Source of the DNA: an uncultured Alphaproteobacteria bacterium
GTDB taxonomy: Bacteria > Pseudomonadota > Alphaproteobacteria > HIMB59
Assembly: GCA_902521155.1 (NCBI GenBank)
Contig: CABYQR010000001.1
Location: 62,001-126,000 of the forward strand
Reading direction: 5' to 3'
Length of the DNA stretch: 64,000 nt
Below, piece after piece: positions 17,501-26,722 of the stretch. Every line of letters begins with the position of its first letter. Within the stretch, counting starts at the first letter, position 1. The translations under genes were made by a program, and so were the position numbers. Below the pieces are notes generated by a model, which worked only from the letters and a program-made list of their open reading frames with translations, was not told the DNA's origin and did no database searches.

Positions 17501-17851
17501 ATGTTAATAATTGAATGTCCCTATTGTGGACGAAGAGATCAATCTGAGTTTTCCAATGGTGGAGAGGCTCACGTCAAAAGACCTGATGGCTCCTCAGAAA
17601 TTAGTGATAGAGAGTGGTCAGAATATGTTTTTGTAAGGTCTAACACGAAAGGTATATTTTATGAGAGATGGGTTCACTCTCATGGATGTCGTAAATGGTT
17701 TAACTGTGTAAGAGACACTTCAACCGATGAAATTTTAAAAACCTATAGAATTGATGATACTAGACCAAAATTAAAAGATTTTAAAAATCTAGTTGATACT
17801 CCCTCAGGAGAGCCTGAATTGGGATCTGGTAATTTTACGGTCAAAAAATGA
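17501..17851 (+). CDS. soxD: Sarcosine oxidase delta subunit
   Basis: This small zinc-binding subunit (116 residues) of heterotetrameric sarcosine oxidase has Cys-x-x-Cys at residues 6-9 (CPYCGRR), and a His and Cys in HSHGCRKWFNC as the rest of the zinc site. The REWSEYVFVRSNTKG stretch is a family hallmark. It follows soxB by 5 bases and overlaps soxA by 4. It has a structural role in complex assembly. The C-terminal tail is slightly longer than in the best-known homologues. Confidence 0.93.
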   Translation: MLIIECPYCGRRDQSEFSNGGEAHVKRPDGSSEISDREWSEYVFVRSNTKGIFYERWVHSHGCRKWFNCVRDTSTDEILKTYRIDDTRPKLKDFKNLVDTPSGEPELGSGNFTVKK

Positions 17852-20826
17852 AAGAATTAAAAACTAATAGTAGTCCTTTTGTCAACTTTAATCAGAAAAT
17901 AAGCTTTTTATTTGATGGTAAAAAAATTTTTGGCTTCAAGGGGGATACAATTGCATCAGCCCTTCTTCGCAATAATATAAATTTAGTTGGTCGAAGTTTT
18001 AAATATCATCGTCCAAGAGGAATTTATACCTGTGGTATTGAGGAGCCCAACGCCCTAGTTCAAATCATAAGTGAATATTCTGAGCCAAATACAAGAGCTA
18101 CTATTAAAAAAATTTATGAAGGCATGGAGGTAGAAAGTCAAAATCGTTGGCCATCTTTAGATAACGATATAGGAAGTATTAATAGTTTATTTTCTCCTCT
18201 TTTTTCAGCAGGTTTTTATTACAAAACTTTTATGGGTCCTCATAAAAGTTTTTGGAAAAAAATATATGAACCTATAATTAGAAGAGCTGCAGGTCTTGGG
18301 AAGCCTCCTAAAGAATTTAAAGCTCTTAGCTCACACCTTCATCATAACGTTGATATTGTAATTGTAGGCGCCGGTCTCAACGGCTTATTGGCCGCAAAAT
18401 CTTTAATCAATACCAACCATGACATCTTACTTGTAGATTTTGATAATCATTTAGGCGGAATTATCAACAATTCTGCCAAAATTTTGTCAATTGATAATCA
18501 AAGCCCTAAGGAATGGGTTAAGTCAACAGTTGAAGCCATTGAAAAATCAAAAAATATTAAAATTTTAAAAAATACATTAGTGACAACTTATAACTATATA
18601 AACCACTTAATTGCTGTTGAAGATAAACATGTAGGATCCAGGCCATCTGAAAATAAAGTCAATAATATTCTCCATAAAATGAGAACTAATCATGTAATTT
18701 TATGTAACGGACACATTGAAAGATTTTTATCTTTTCAAAATAATGATCTACCAGGGATAATGCTTGCCTCCTCTTTTGAAAAATATATTTGTCGGTATGG
18801 AACTCTCCCTTCAAAAGAGCCAGTCATTTTTAGTAATAATTCAAATTCCAATAGTTTAATCTATTCAATAATTAATCAAGGTTACAAACCCAAAGCCTAT
18901 ATTGACTCTCGATCTGGAGAAAATATAGAACCTGAATTATTTGATTTAATTAGAAAACACGACATACCTCTTTATACCAATTCTCAAATCAAGGGTGTCT
19001 CAGGGAGGAAAAGAATAGAAAAAATTTTAATTGAAGATAGTACAGGTGGTTTAAGTGAGATACATTCAGATTTTCTCTGTGTTTCTGGTGGAATTAATCC
19101 TGATGTTCATTTATTTACTCAATCCAAGGGATTATTAGATTGGGATGAAAAAGATTTAACTTACAAACCCTCTAAACCTTTTCAACCTACCATTACACTT
19201 GGCTCAGCAAGTGGTCAATTCAATTTGGAAAAGGTAAGTGATGAGATTAATGAAAAACTTAAGATTTTTAAAAATAAAGTTTTGGATACTCAAATTGTGC
19301 TCAATACTAAAGAATCTTATCAAATTGAAAAATTATGGGAAATATCTCCTCACAAATCTTCTATGTGGTCAAAATCATTTATTGATTTACAAAACGATGT
19401 GACAACTAAAGATATACGTCAGGCTATTTCAGAGGGTTTTGATCGTATTGAACACCTCAAGCGCTATACCACTAATAGTATGGGAACTGATCAAGGTAAA
19501 ATAAGTAGCATTAATGCCCTAGGTATTGTCTCAGATTTATTAGATAAGAAAGTCAATGAAGTAGGCACTACCATTTACCGACCACCCTACGCACCACTTA
19601 GTTTTGCTGCTATCGCTGGAAGAAACTCGTATGAATTTTATGATCCCGAGAGAAAATCTCCAATACATCAATGGCATAAAGATAATGGGGCTATATTTGA
19701 AGATGTTGGTCAATGGAAAAGGCCCTGGTACTTTCCATTAAATTCCTCTGAAAGCATGCATGATGCTGTTCAAAGAGAAAGTAAAAATGTCAGAGAATTT
19801 GCTGGTGTTCTTGATGGTAGCACTTTAGGTAAAATTGAGATTAAAGGAAAAGACGCCCTTAGTTTCATGAACTTAATTTATACCAATAGCTTTTCAAAAA
19901 TGAAACCTGGCTCTGCTCGATATGCACTAATGCTTGGCGAAGATGGAATGGTAAAAGATGATGGTATTATATCTAAAATTTCGGAAGAGCATTTTATAGC
20001 TACTACTACGACAGGTGGTGCCGCAACAGTGTTAGGTTGTATGGAGGAATATGCACAAACAGAGTGGCCAAATTTAAATGTGTATATGAATTCTATTACG
20101 GAACAATTTGCTACATTCAATATTAGTGGTCCCAAAACAAGAGAGATTATGAATAAAGTTTTTCCTGAAATAGATTTTAGCAATGATGCTTTTCCTTTTA
20201 TGACATTTCAGTTTCATAATTATCAAGGTATGCAGATTAGAATTCTAAGAGCAAGTTTTACAGGAGAGATGGGTTATGAAATTTATATTCCTTCTAAAAA
20301 TGCTGCTAAAATTTGGGATCAACTTCATAGCTTTGGAAAAGACTTTGGCTTGATACCTTATGGAACTGAAACTATGCATCTTTTAAGGGCTGAAAAAGGT
20401 TATATTATAATCGGCCAAGATACTGATGGGTCTATCACACCAATTGATTTAGGTTTAAATTGGACAATTGGAAAAACAAAACAAGATTTTTTAGGTAAAC
20501 GTTCTTTAACAAGAACAGATACCATTAGGACTGACAGAAAACAATTAGTGGGAATTACTCCTTCCAACAAGGAAGATCATTTAACTGAAGGACAGCATAT
20601 AATTCTAAATCAAATTATAAAGACACCTACTCCAATGTTAGGTCATATTACCTCAAGTTATCAAAGTCCAACTCTAGGACATAGTTTTGGTTTAGCAGTT
20701 ATCAAAGATGGGCATTCATTAATTGGAACAAAAGCTTTTGCATCAACTCCCGATCAAAAAACTATTCCTATAGAAATTGTAAAACCTGTTTTTTATGATG
20801 AAGAAAACAAAAGGTTGGTTTCGTGA
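17848..20826 (+). CDS. soxA: Sarcosine oxidase alpha subunit
   Basis: This is the large subunit (992 residues) of heterotetrameric sarcosine oxidase. The N-terminal ferredoxin-like domain carries SFKYHRPRGIYTCGIEEPNA at 50-69. An NAD-binding Rossmann domain follows with GAGLNG at 174-179. The C-terminal half, from about residue 640, is a GcvT-type THF-binding domain with ASFTGEMGYEIYIPS. This domain takes the methyl group as 5,10-methylene-THF. Genes overlap by 4 bases at both ends (soxD and soxG), showing translational coupling. The middle of the protein appears more divergent than the two ends, but no stop or frameshift is seen. Confidence 0.94.
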   Translation: MKELKTNSSPFVNFNQKISFLFDGKKIFGFKGDTIASALLRNNINLVGRSFKYHRPRGIYTCGIEEPNALVQIISEYSEPNTRATIKKIYEGMEVESQNRWPSLDNDIGSINSLFSPLFSAGFYYKTFMGPHKSFWKKIYEPIIRRAAGLGKPPKEFKALSSHLHHNVDIVIVGAGLNGLLAAKSLINTNHDILLVDFDNHLGGIINNSAKILSIDNQSPKEWVKSTVEAIEKSKNIKILKNTLVTTYNYINHLIAVEDKHVGSRPSENKVNNILHKMRTNHVILCNGHIERFLSFQNNDLPGIMLASSFEKYICRYGTLPSKEPVIFSNNSNSNSLIYSIINQGYKPKAYIDSRSGENIEPELFDLIRKHDIPLYTNSQIKGVSGRKRIEKILIEDSTGGLSEIHSDFLCVSGGINPDVHLFTQSKGLLDWDEKDLTYKPSKPFQPTITLGSASGQFNLEKVSDEINEKLKIFKNKVLDTQIVLNTKESYQIEKLWEISPHKSSMWSKSFIDLQNDVTTKDIRQAISEGFDRIEHLKRYTTNSMGTDQGKISSINALGIVSDLLDKKVNEVGTTIYRPPYAPLSFAAIAGRNSYEFYDPERKSPIHQWHKDNGAIFEDVGQWKRPWYFPLNSSESMHDAVQRESKNVREFAGVLDGSTLGKIEIKGKDALSFMNLIYTNSFSKMKPGSARYALMLGEDGMVKDDGIISKISEEHFIATTTTGGAATVLGCMEEYAQTEWPNLNVYMNSITEQFATFNISGPKTREIMNKVFPEIDFSNDAFPFMTFQFHNYQGMQIRILRASFTGEMGYEIYIPSKNAAKIWDQLHSFGKDFGLIPYGTETMHLLRAEKGYIIIGQDTDGSITPIDLGLNWTIGKTKQDFLGKRSLTRTDTIRTDRKQLVGITPSNKEDHLTEGQHIILNQIIKTPTPMLGHITSSYQSPTLGHSFGLAVIKDGHSLIGTKAFASTPDQKTIPIEIVKPVFYDEENKRLVS

Positions 20827-21344
20827 GGGAAGTTATTCGTTCTAATGAAGTTGAAATAAAAATACTTCCTTATCAACAAATAATCATTCGAGGAAATGGC
20901 AACTCAGAATTTAACAATACTTTAAATAAGCTATTTAAGCTTCTCCCCCCAACAGATAACTTAAGAATTGTGTTAAACGAAGAAATGGTTTTATCAAAAT
21001 TATCATTTGATCAATGGAATTTAATTTTTATTAAAGATATAAAAGAGGAGAAGCTCCAGATTTTTATTGAAAAATTGAATAAAATTTCTGGTATCCTAGC
21101 AACAAATTTCTCAGATGCCCAAATTTTTTTCCAAATAAAAGGTCAAAATACATATCCAACATTGAACAAATTAACTCATTTTGATTTTAGAGAAAAATCT
21201 TTTAAGCCTCTTACAGCTGCTCAAACACTTCTTGCAAGAATTGACTGTACTTTTATTAAGTTTGATGACTCCATATTATTTAGCTGTAATAGGTCTTTTG
21301 GGGATTACCTTGAAGACCGGCTGATCGACGCAGTTAACTTTTAA
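20823..21344 (+). CDS. soxG: Sarcosine oxidase gamma subunit
   Basis: This is the small gamma subunit (173 residues) of heterotetrameric sarcosine oxidase, structurally a truncated GcvT-like fold that packs on the alpha subunit. Sequence similarity in this subunit is always low. The call rests on position directly after soxA (4-base overlap), size, and the C-terminal stretch with LARIDCTFIKFDDSILFSCN followed by SFGDYLEDRLIDA, which fits the SoxG end. It starts with GTG. It closes the four-gene sox block; the next gene has its own promoter-like sequence and strong ribosome binding site. Confidence 0.82.
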   Translation: MREVIRSNEVEIKILPYQQIIIRGNGNSEFNNTLNKLFKLLPPTDNLRIVLNEEMVLSKLSFDQWNLIFIKDIKEEKLQIFIEKLNKISGILATNFSDAQIFFQIKGQNTYPTLNKLTHFDFREKSFKPLTAAQTLLARIDCTFIKFDDSILFSCNRSFGDYLEDRLIDAVNF

Positions 21345-21359
21345 TTACAACTTTTCATA

Positions 21360-21409
21360 TTGACATCAATTTTTGGAACTGGTTATGTTAACATTATAAC
21401 TTAGGAGGA
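21360..21409 (+). promoter_or_regulatory. Candidate promoter and strong ribosome binding site of the dimethylglycine dehydrogenase gene
   Basis: A perfect -35 box TTGACA lies at 21360-21365, with TATGTT (21384-21389, 4 of 6) after 18 bases. A strong Shine-Dalgarno AGGAGGA follows at 21403-21409, 3 bases before the ATG at 21413. The expected start point near 21396 gives a short leader. It suggests that the dehydrogenase is expressed separately from sox. Confidence 0.5.
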
Positions 21410-21412
21410 TGT

Positions 21413-23887
21413 ATGTCTCGAAAGTCTAGAATTATTATAGTTGGTAGCGGTATTGTAGGTGCCAGCACTGCTTATCATCTAGCTCAGCTTGGTTGGAGAG
21501 ATATGTTAATCATTGACCAAGGTCCTTTATTCGAGACCGGTGGCTCAACTAGTCATGCTCCTGGCGGTGTATTTCAAACTAACCCCTCTCGAATGATGTG
21601 TAAATTTGCACAATATACAGTCGATCTTCTTCGTTCTCTTTCATATGAAGGTAAACCCGCCTATCACACTGTTGGCGGAATTGAGGTTTCAAAAACTAAA
21701 GAAAGACATGAAGACCTTTATAGAAAATTAGGCATAGCTCATAGCTATGGATTAACTGATGCAAAAATAATTTCTCCTGATGAGGTTTTAAAAATGAGCC
21801 CCTATATTGATCCTGATAAAATTCATGGTGGGTACTATGTTCCTACAGATGGACTAGCTGCGCCAGTCAGAGCTGTTCAAGCGATGGCAAAATATGTTAC
21901 TGATTTAAATGCAGGTGAATTTATAGGTAACACTCCCGTTACTGGATTTAAAGTTTCTAATAACCAAGTTCGTGGTGTTGAAACACCAAAGGGAAACTAT
22001 GAGGCAGATATAGTTTTAGTTTCAACAGGTATTTGGGCACCTAAAATGGGAAGGTTAACAAATATTTCATTACCACTAGTACCATGTGAACATCAAATGG
22101 TTTGGTTAGAGCCTTTTGAAGAACTAAAGGAATTCCAAGCTGATCACAAAGAGGCTCAAGTTCAACATGCTTTAATGCGCCACCAAGATTACAGTCTATA
22201 TTTTAGGCAATGGAATGATAGCTATGTTATTGGCAACTATCGTCATGAACCTCGAATTTTAGAGTCTGAACAATTAAAAAAGCCTGAAGAGGCTGAAGAA
22301 ATGCCATCTCTAGTTGATTTTAGGCCAGGTGATTTTGAAGGTGCGCATAAAGAGTCTAATTGGCTTTTTCCAAAGTTTGCTGAAAAAAAGATAACAAAGA
22401 AAATTAATGGTCTTTTTTCTTTTACAACAGACGGCAACCCTTTAATGGGTGAAACTTCAATTAAAGGTCTTTGGACAGCTAATGCAGTTTGGATAACACA
22501 CAGTGGCGGTGTAGGAAAAGCTATGGCAGAATGGATTGCGAACGGAGAACCTGAATTAGATGTTCGTCAGGGAGACATTAATCGTTTTCATCAACATCAC
22601 CATGTTAGAAAATATTTAAGAGCTCGAGGAAAACAGAATTATCGAGAGGTGTATGACATTATTCACCCACTTCAACAAATGGAGCAGCCGCGACCTCTTA
22701 GAAGAAGTCCTTTCTATAGCAGACTTGAAGGACAAAAAGCACAATTTTTTGAAACTATGGGGTGGGAAAGACCCCAGTGGTATGAATCAAATGCAGATTT
22801 AATGAAAGGGAAAAATTTTCCAAATAGAACTGGATGGGCTTCTAAATACTGGTCTCCTATTCAAGCAGCAGAACATTTAGTAACTCGCCAAACTGGAGCC
22901 CTATTCGATATTACAGGTTTTGTAAAAATTGAAATAAATGGTAAAGGTGCTCTAAAATTACTTCAAAAAGTTTGTACTAATAATATTGATGTTCCTGTTG
23001 GAAAAGTAGTCTATAGCGTCATATCTAATATCTATGGTGGTATTAAAAGTGACTTAACTATCTCTCGTTTAGAGGAAAATAAATTTTGGGTTTTAGCTGG
23101 AGCCGGGAATGGGATGATTGATATTAACTGGCTAAGAGTGAATGCTCCAGATGATGGAAGCGTTCAAATTATTGACTGGACCTCAGCACTAGCAGGTATT
23201 GGACTATGGGGTCCAAATTCTCGATCTGTTTTAGATAAACTTTGTGAAGATGATGATGTTTCCAATGAAGGTTTTCCTTTTTTCACTATAAGAAAAATAT
23301 CTATTAGCAATATTCCCTGCGTTGCAGTTAGAATTTCTTACATCGGTGAACTTGGTTGGGAAATATATACGCCAACAGAATATGGATTATCTTTGTGGGA
23401 TGAGTTAAAAGAAACTTCACGTGAATTTAATATGATATGTTCAGGTGCTGGAGCTTTTGAGTCTTTGAGATTAGAAAAAGGATATCGCTCACTTGGTTCA
23501 GACATTCATACCAATACCAACCCTTATGAATCTGGATTAGGATTTACTGTAAAGTTAAAAAAAGATGATGACTTTATTGGTAAAGAGGCATTAGCTCAAA
23601 TTAAACAACAGCCAATTGAAAAAAAATTGGCATGCATGGTATTAGATGATCCAGAAGGAATGGCCTTAGGAACTGAGCCTATATACAGTGATGGTAAAGC
23701 TGTAGGCTATGTTACAAGCACTAATTACGGCTATTTTGTTGATAAGCATATAGTGTATGGATATCTACCTAAAGATTTATCTAATGAGGGGACTAAATTA
23801 GAATTAGAATATTTTGGGAAAAGGTATCCTTTAATAGTTACACGGGAACCTCTTCTTGACCCTGAAAATAGTAGATTAAAATCATAA
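21413..23887 (+). CDS. Dimethylglycine/sarcosine dehydrogenase family flavoprotein (FAD + GcvT domains)
   Basis: This two-domain protein of 824 residues oxidatively demethylates N-methylglycines and hands the carbon to THF. The FAD motif VGSGIVGASTAYHLAQLGW is at 10-28. His48 in STSHAPGG is the expected covalent FAD site. The FAD domain ends near residue 370 (THSGGVGKAMAEW). The GcvT-like half follows, with ISYIGELGWEIYTP and ESLRLEKGYRSLG, then the C-terminal GcvT barrel (DFIGKEAL). Since sarcosine oxidase precedes it, dimethylglycine is the likeliest substrate: dimethylglycine to sarcosine here, then sarcosine to glycine by Sox. Sarcosine specificity cannot be ruled out. Confidence 0.88.
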   Translation: MSRKSRIIIVGSGIVGASTAYHLAQLGWRDMLIIDQGPLFETGGSTSHAPGGVFQTNPSRMMCKFAQYTVDLLRSLSYEGKPAYHTVGGIEVSKTKERHEDLYRKLGIAHSYGLTDAKIISPDEVLKMSPYIDPDKIHGGYYVPTDGLAAPVRAVQAMAKYVTDLNAGEFIGNTPVTGFKVSNNQVRGVETPKGNYEADIVLVSTGIWAPKMGRLTNISLPLVPCEHQMVWLEPFEELKEFQADHKEAQVQHALMRHQDYSLYFRQWNDSYVIGNYRHEPRILESEQLKKPEEAEEMPSLVDFRPGDFEGAHKESNWLFPKFAEKKITKKINGLFSFTTDGNPLMGETSIKGLWTANAVWITHSGGVGKAMAEWIANGEPELDVRQGDINRFHQHHHVRKYLRARGKQNYREVYDIIHPLQQMEQPRPLRRSPFYSRLEGQKAQFFETMGWERPQWYESNADLMKGKNFPNRTGWASKYWSPIQAAEHLVTRQTGALFDITGFVKIEINGKGALKLLQKVCTNNIDVPVGKVVYSVISNIYGGIKSDLTISRLEENKFWVLAGAGNGMIDINWLRVNAPDDGSVQIIDWTSALAGIGLWGPNSRSVLDKLCEDDDVSNEGFPFFTIRKISISNIPCVAVRISYIGELGWEIYTPTEYGLSLWDELKETSREFNMICSGAGAFESLRLEKGYRSLGSDIHTNTNPYESGLGFTVKLKKDDDFIGKEALAQIKQQPIEKKLACMVLDDPEGMALGTEPIYSDGKAVGYVTSTNYGYFVDKHIVYGYLPKDLSNEGTKLELEYFGKRYPLIVTREPLLDPENSRLKS

Positions 23888-23908
23888 TCGCATATAGGTT
23901 TTTATAAA

Positions 23909-24790
23909 ATGAACAAAGATAATATTATTTCTTTAATAGAAGGTTTTACAATCGAGCTAAATCCTAAAGTAAGACATAAGCTAAAATCGATTCCACTTGA
24001 TAAAAAGAATAATGTCTACATTACTTATCTTCCCGATGCCTCTGAAAATGATATTTTAGAGACGGTAGATTTTGTATCCCAAAATAATTTAACCCCTATC
24101 ACTCATCTTCCAGCAAGAACGATGAAGGATCTAGAGCATGTTAATAGTTTTTTATCTCAAATTAGAGAAAGAACTGATAGTAAAAAAATATTAGTTATAG
24201 GTGGTGGTGGAGATCAGTTTGGTGAAGTAAGATCTTCTTTTGAAATTTTAGAAGCAGGTTTATTAGGACAACAAGGTTTTGAAAATATAGGAATTGCAGG
24301 ACACCCAGAAGGGTCTCCGGATATTACCCAAGAAACAATTAATGAATTTCTATTAAAAAAGTTTGAACTATCTCAATCCCAAAATCTAAATCTAGAATTA
24401 GTAACACAATTCTTTTTTGATGCTGGTCCTTTCATTAAATGGTGTACGAACCTAGTAAAAAAAAATATAAATCTCCCAGTTCGAGTTGGTTTTCCTGGGC
24501 CAGCATCTTTTAAAACTCTTTTAAATTTTGGAATGATGAGTGGTGTAGGGAATTCTCTAAATTTCCTTAAAAAGAATTCAACAAAGGTCACTGATCTCTT
24601 AACTAAGACCTCTAATGATGAGATGCTATCTCAACTAGCTGATTACTCTTTAGAAGAAAGTCCCTTGGAAGCCTTCCATTGTTTTCCATTTGGGGGTTTT
24701 GAAAAGACTTGCCATTGGTTAAATGAGATACAAAGTGGCGAATTTACTATTGAAAATCAAAAAATAAAGCTCCACAAAAAAATATTCTAA
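23909..24790 (+). CDS. MetF-like methylenetetrahydrofolate reductase
   Basis: This protein of 293 residues matches the MTHFR TIM barrel: THLPARTM after the second strand, ILVIGGGGDQFGE, the GIAGHPEGSPDI motif near residue 130, and VTQFFFDAGPFIKW near residue 165, which is the flavin/folate region (classical MetF reads TQFFFD). It is somewhat shorter and more divergent than biosynthetic MetF. Placed between a dimethylglycine dehydrogenase and a GcvT/DmdA-like methyltransferase, it may run in the oxidative direction and turn methyl-THF from a demethylase into methylene-THF. The ligM-metF pair of Sphingobium is a known parallel. A normal biosynthetic role for methionine is the alternative. Confidence 0.8.
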   Translation: MNKDNIISLIEGFTIELNPKVRHKLKSIPLDKKNNVYITYLPDASENDILETVDFVSQNNLTPITHLPARTMKDLEHVNSFLSQIRERTDSKKILVIGGGGDQFGEVRSSFEILEAGLLGQQGFENIGIAGHPEGSPDITQETINEFLLKKFELSQSQNLNLELVTQFFFDAGPFIKWCTNLVKKNINLPVRVGFPGPASFKTLLNFGMMSGVGNSLNFLKKNSTKVTDLLTKTSNDEMLSQLADYSLEESPLEAFHCFPFGGFEKTCHWLNEIQSGEFTIENQKIKLHKKIF

Positions 24791-24865
24791 ATCGATACTT
24801 TTTGATTGCATCCTAAATAAAAAAAAAATATTTATGAAGTTGCTAATAGCTTTTCAGGAGGAAAT

Positions 24866-26170
24866 ATGAAGCTAACACAACCAAGCACCGTGGATCAGTC
24901 TGATAGACTCGTTCCTTATAATTTAAGACAATCTGGACCAACACCACAACAGATGTTGATTTCTACTAGAGTAAGGAAATCACCTTACTGGCACTTATCA
25001 GTAGAAGCGGGATGTTGGAGATGTACTGTATATAATCGTATGTATCACCCGAGAGGTTACGTAAAACCTGAAGATGGCGGGGCTATGGTTGAATATGATG
25101 CTCTTGTTAATCACGTTACTATGTGGAATGTAGCAGTTGAAAGACAAATTAGAGTTAAAGGGCCAGATGCATTAAAGTTTACAAACTACGTAATCACAAG
25201 AGATGCTTCAAGGATTGAAGTCATGAATGGAAAATATGTAATTCTATGTAATAGCAAAGGTGGAGTTCTAAATGATCCTATCTTGTTAAGAGTTGCAGAA
25301 GATGAGTTTTGGTTTTCTCTCTCAGACTCTGACATCATGTTTTTTTTACAAGGTGTAAATCATGATAAAAAATTTGATGTTACTATTGATGAAATAGATG
25401 CTGCACCTGTTCAGATACAGGGACCTAAATCAGTCGACTTAATGGCAGATTTAGTTGGAGAGGCAGTAAGAGATATTCCTTACTATGGTCTTATGGAAGC
25501 AAAAGTAGGAGGAAGAGATTGTATTATATCTCAAACTGGCTTTACTGGTGAGAAGGGTTATGAAATATATCTCAAAGATGCAACTTTATATGCTGATGAT
25601 ATGTGGAATGCTGTTTTAGAAGCAGGTAAGAAACATAGTTTAAAAGTGATTGCTCCTGCACACCATAGAAGGATTGCAGCGGGAATTTTATCTTGGGGAC
25701 AAGATTTAGACTCTGAAACTTATCCATTCCAATGTAACTTAGGTTACCAGGTGCCTCGTAAAAAAACAGATGACTATATTGGTAAAGAAGCATTAGAAGC
25801 TATGAGAACCAAAATGGAAGCTGGAGACAAACCTTACAGCAATCAATTAGTTGGATTTGTTTTAGGTGGAAAACCTATTGAAGAATATGCGCCCGATTTT
25901 TGGCTAGTTTCTGAAGATGGAAGTACACCAATTGGTTATTTAACGTCGCCTTGGTATTCTCCTGAACTTGAAACAAATATTGCAATGGGATATGTGCCTT
26001 ATGAAAAAAGGAATATTGGTAATAAATTTAAATTTCATCTTCCTAATGAGTATTGTGATACACCAGGTCAACCAGTTGATGGTGAGATTGTAGAAATGCC
26101 ATTTAGACCCTCAGTCAATCCTAATGCAAGAGAGATTGCTAAATCAGCTGGAAGAGACGCAGCATTTTAA
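24866..26170 (+). CDS. GcvT-fold THF-dependent methyltransferase, DmdA/LigM-like
   Basis: This stand-alone GcvT-family protein has 434 residues. It has GCWRCTVYNRMYHP at 49-62 and MWNVAVERQIRVKGPDA at 86-102, which resemble the YTVYNRM and VWDVACERQVEIRGPDA stretches of DMSP demethylase DmdA. GGVLND (132-137), TGFTGEKGYEIY (224-235) and YIGKEAL (304-310) are general GcvT signatures. It is longer than typical DmdA (about 370) and near LigM in size. It would move a methyl group from an unknown S-, O- or N-methyl donor to THF. An excellent Shine-Dalgarno (24856-24861), its own 75-base leader and a strong terminator suggest high, separate expression. I do not assign dmdA. Confidence 0.75.
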   Translation: MKLTQPSTVDQSDRLVPYNLRQSGPTPQQMLISTRVRKSPYWHLSVEAGCWRCTVYNRMYHPRGYVKPEDGGAMVEYDALVNHVTMWNVAVERQIRVKGPDALKFTNYVITRDASRIEVMNGKYVILCNSKGGVLNDPILLRVAEDEFWFSLSDSDIMFFLQGVNHDKKFDVTIDEIDAAPVQIQGPKSVDLMADLVGEAVRDIPYYGLMEAKVGGRDCIISQTGFTGEKGYEIYLKDATLYADDMWNAVLEAGKKHSLKVIAPAHHRRIAAGILSWGQDLDSETYPFQCNLGYQVPRKKTDDYIGKEALEAMRTKMEAGDKPYSNQLVGFVLGGKPIEEYAPDFWLVSEDGSTPIGYLTSPWYSPELETNIAMGYVPYEKRNIGNKFKFHLPNEYCDTPGQPVDGEIVEMPFRPSVNPNAREIAKSAGRDAAF

Positions 26171-26181
26171 TTTTTAATTTC

Positions 26182-26216
26182 AAAAAAGCCTAGTTATTGA
26201 TAACTGGGCTTTTTTT
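26182..26216 (+). terminator. Intrinsic terminator after the C1 gene block
   Basis: A run of A, then GCC and TAGTTA pairing with TAACTG and GGC around a small loop at about 26197-26200, then a run of seven T. It lies just after the methyltransferase stop at 26170. The A and T runs could also make it work from the other strand. It is the clearest rho-independent terminator in the window. Confidence 0.88.
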
Positions 26217-26305
26217 AATTTAATTATGTTTATTAAAAAATTGAAAGCTCTGAAAAATTTACTAATTCTTTGACAATATAATTTAATTTATAGTAATATA
26301 TTTTT

Positions 26306-26674
26306 GTGAATATAACTTTAGGCATTAACATCTCTAGACTTTATGACTTATATGATCAAATTTTTGACTATTTTCACTTAACAATTTATGATCTAGAAAC
26401 AAATTTTGATAATTCATCTTCTCTAAAAGAATTAAAGAGTAAATTTAATACTTTTGCTGATAAACACTTTAGAAGTGCTTTAAGTGATTTTAATAAAGAA
26501 ATTTCTCATTTAAAGAGTTTTTTTCCTAATGAATTATTTAAGATTGAAAAACTGACTGAAGAAATTAAAAGAAATTTTAATAACTATATTGATCAAAAGG
26601 TATTTGACCAACAAACTATTGCTAATCTTAAATTAAGTTTAAATGAGCAATTAAAAAAAATACAAAAAATTTAA
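26306..26674 (+). CDS. Small helical protein of unknown function
   Basis: I do not recognise this protein of 122 residues. It is rich in Lys, Asn, Phe and Leu, is predicted to be almost wholly helical with coiled-coil character in its second half (residues 60-120), and has no Cys, signal peptide or membrane segment. It starts at GTG. A TATAAT box at 26277-26282 lies between it and the terminator, and no Shine-Dalgarno is apparent. It is 48 bases from rmuC on the same strand, so a shared transcript is possible. Base composition is like the neighbours. Confidence 0.5.
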   Translation: MNITLGINISRLYDLYDQIFDYFHLTIYDLETNFDNSSSLKELKSKFNTFADKHFRSALSDFNKEISHLKSFFPNELFKIEKLTEEIKRNFNNYIDQKVFDQQTIANLKLSLNEQLKKIQKI

Positions 26675-26722
26675 TCTTAATTAAGTTACTTTCAATTTAT
26701 ATAAAATGTACAATTATCAATA

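Noticed and set aside
20827..24865. Glycine riboswitch ahead of the C1 genes
   Set aside because: SAR11-type genomes have such switches, but the gaps at 21345-21412 and 24791-24865 are 68 and 75 bases and 16220-16244 is 25, too short for a tandem aptamer, and no aptamer core was seen.
24866..26170. Naming the GcvT-fold gene dmdA
   Set aside because: Motifs are shared with DmdA and LigM but length and many positions differ; a symbol would claim a substrate I cannot show.
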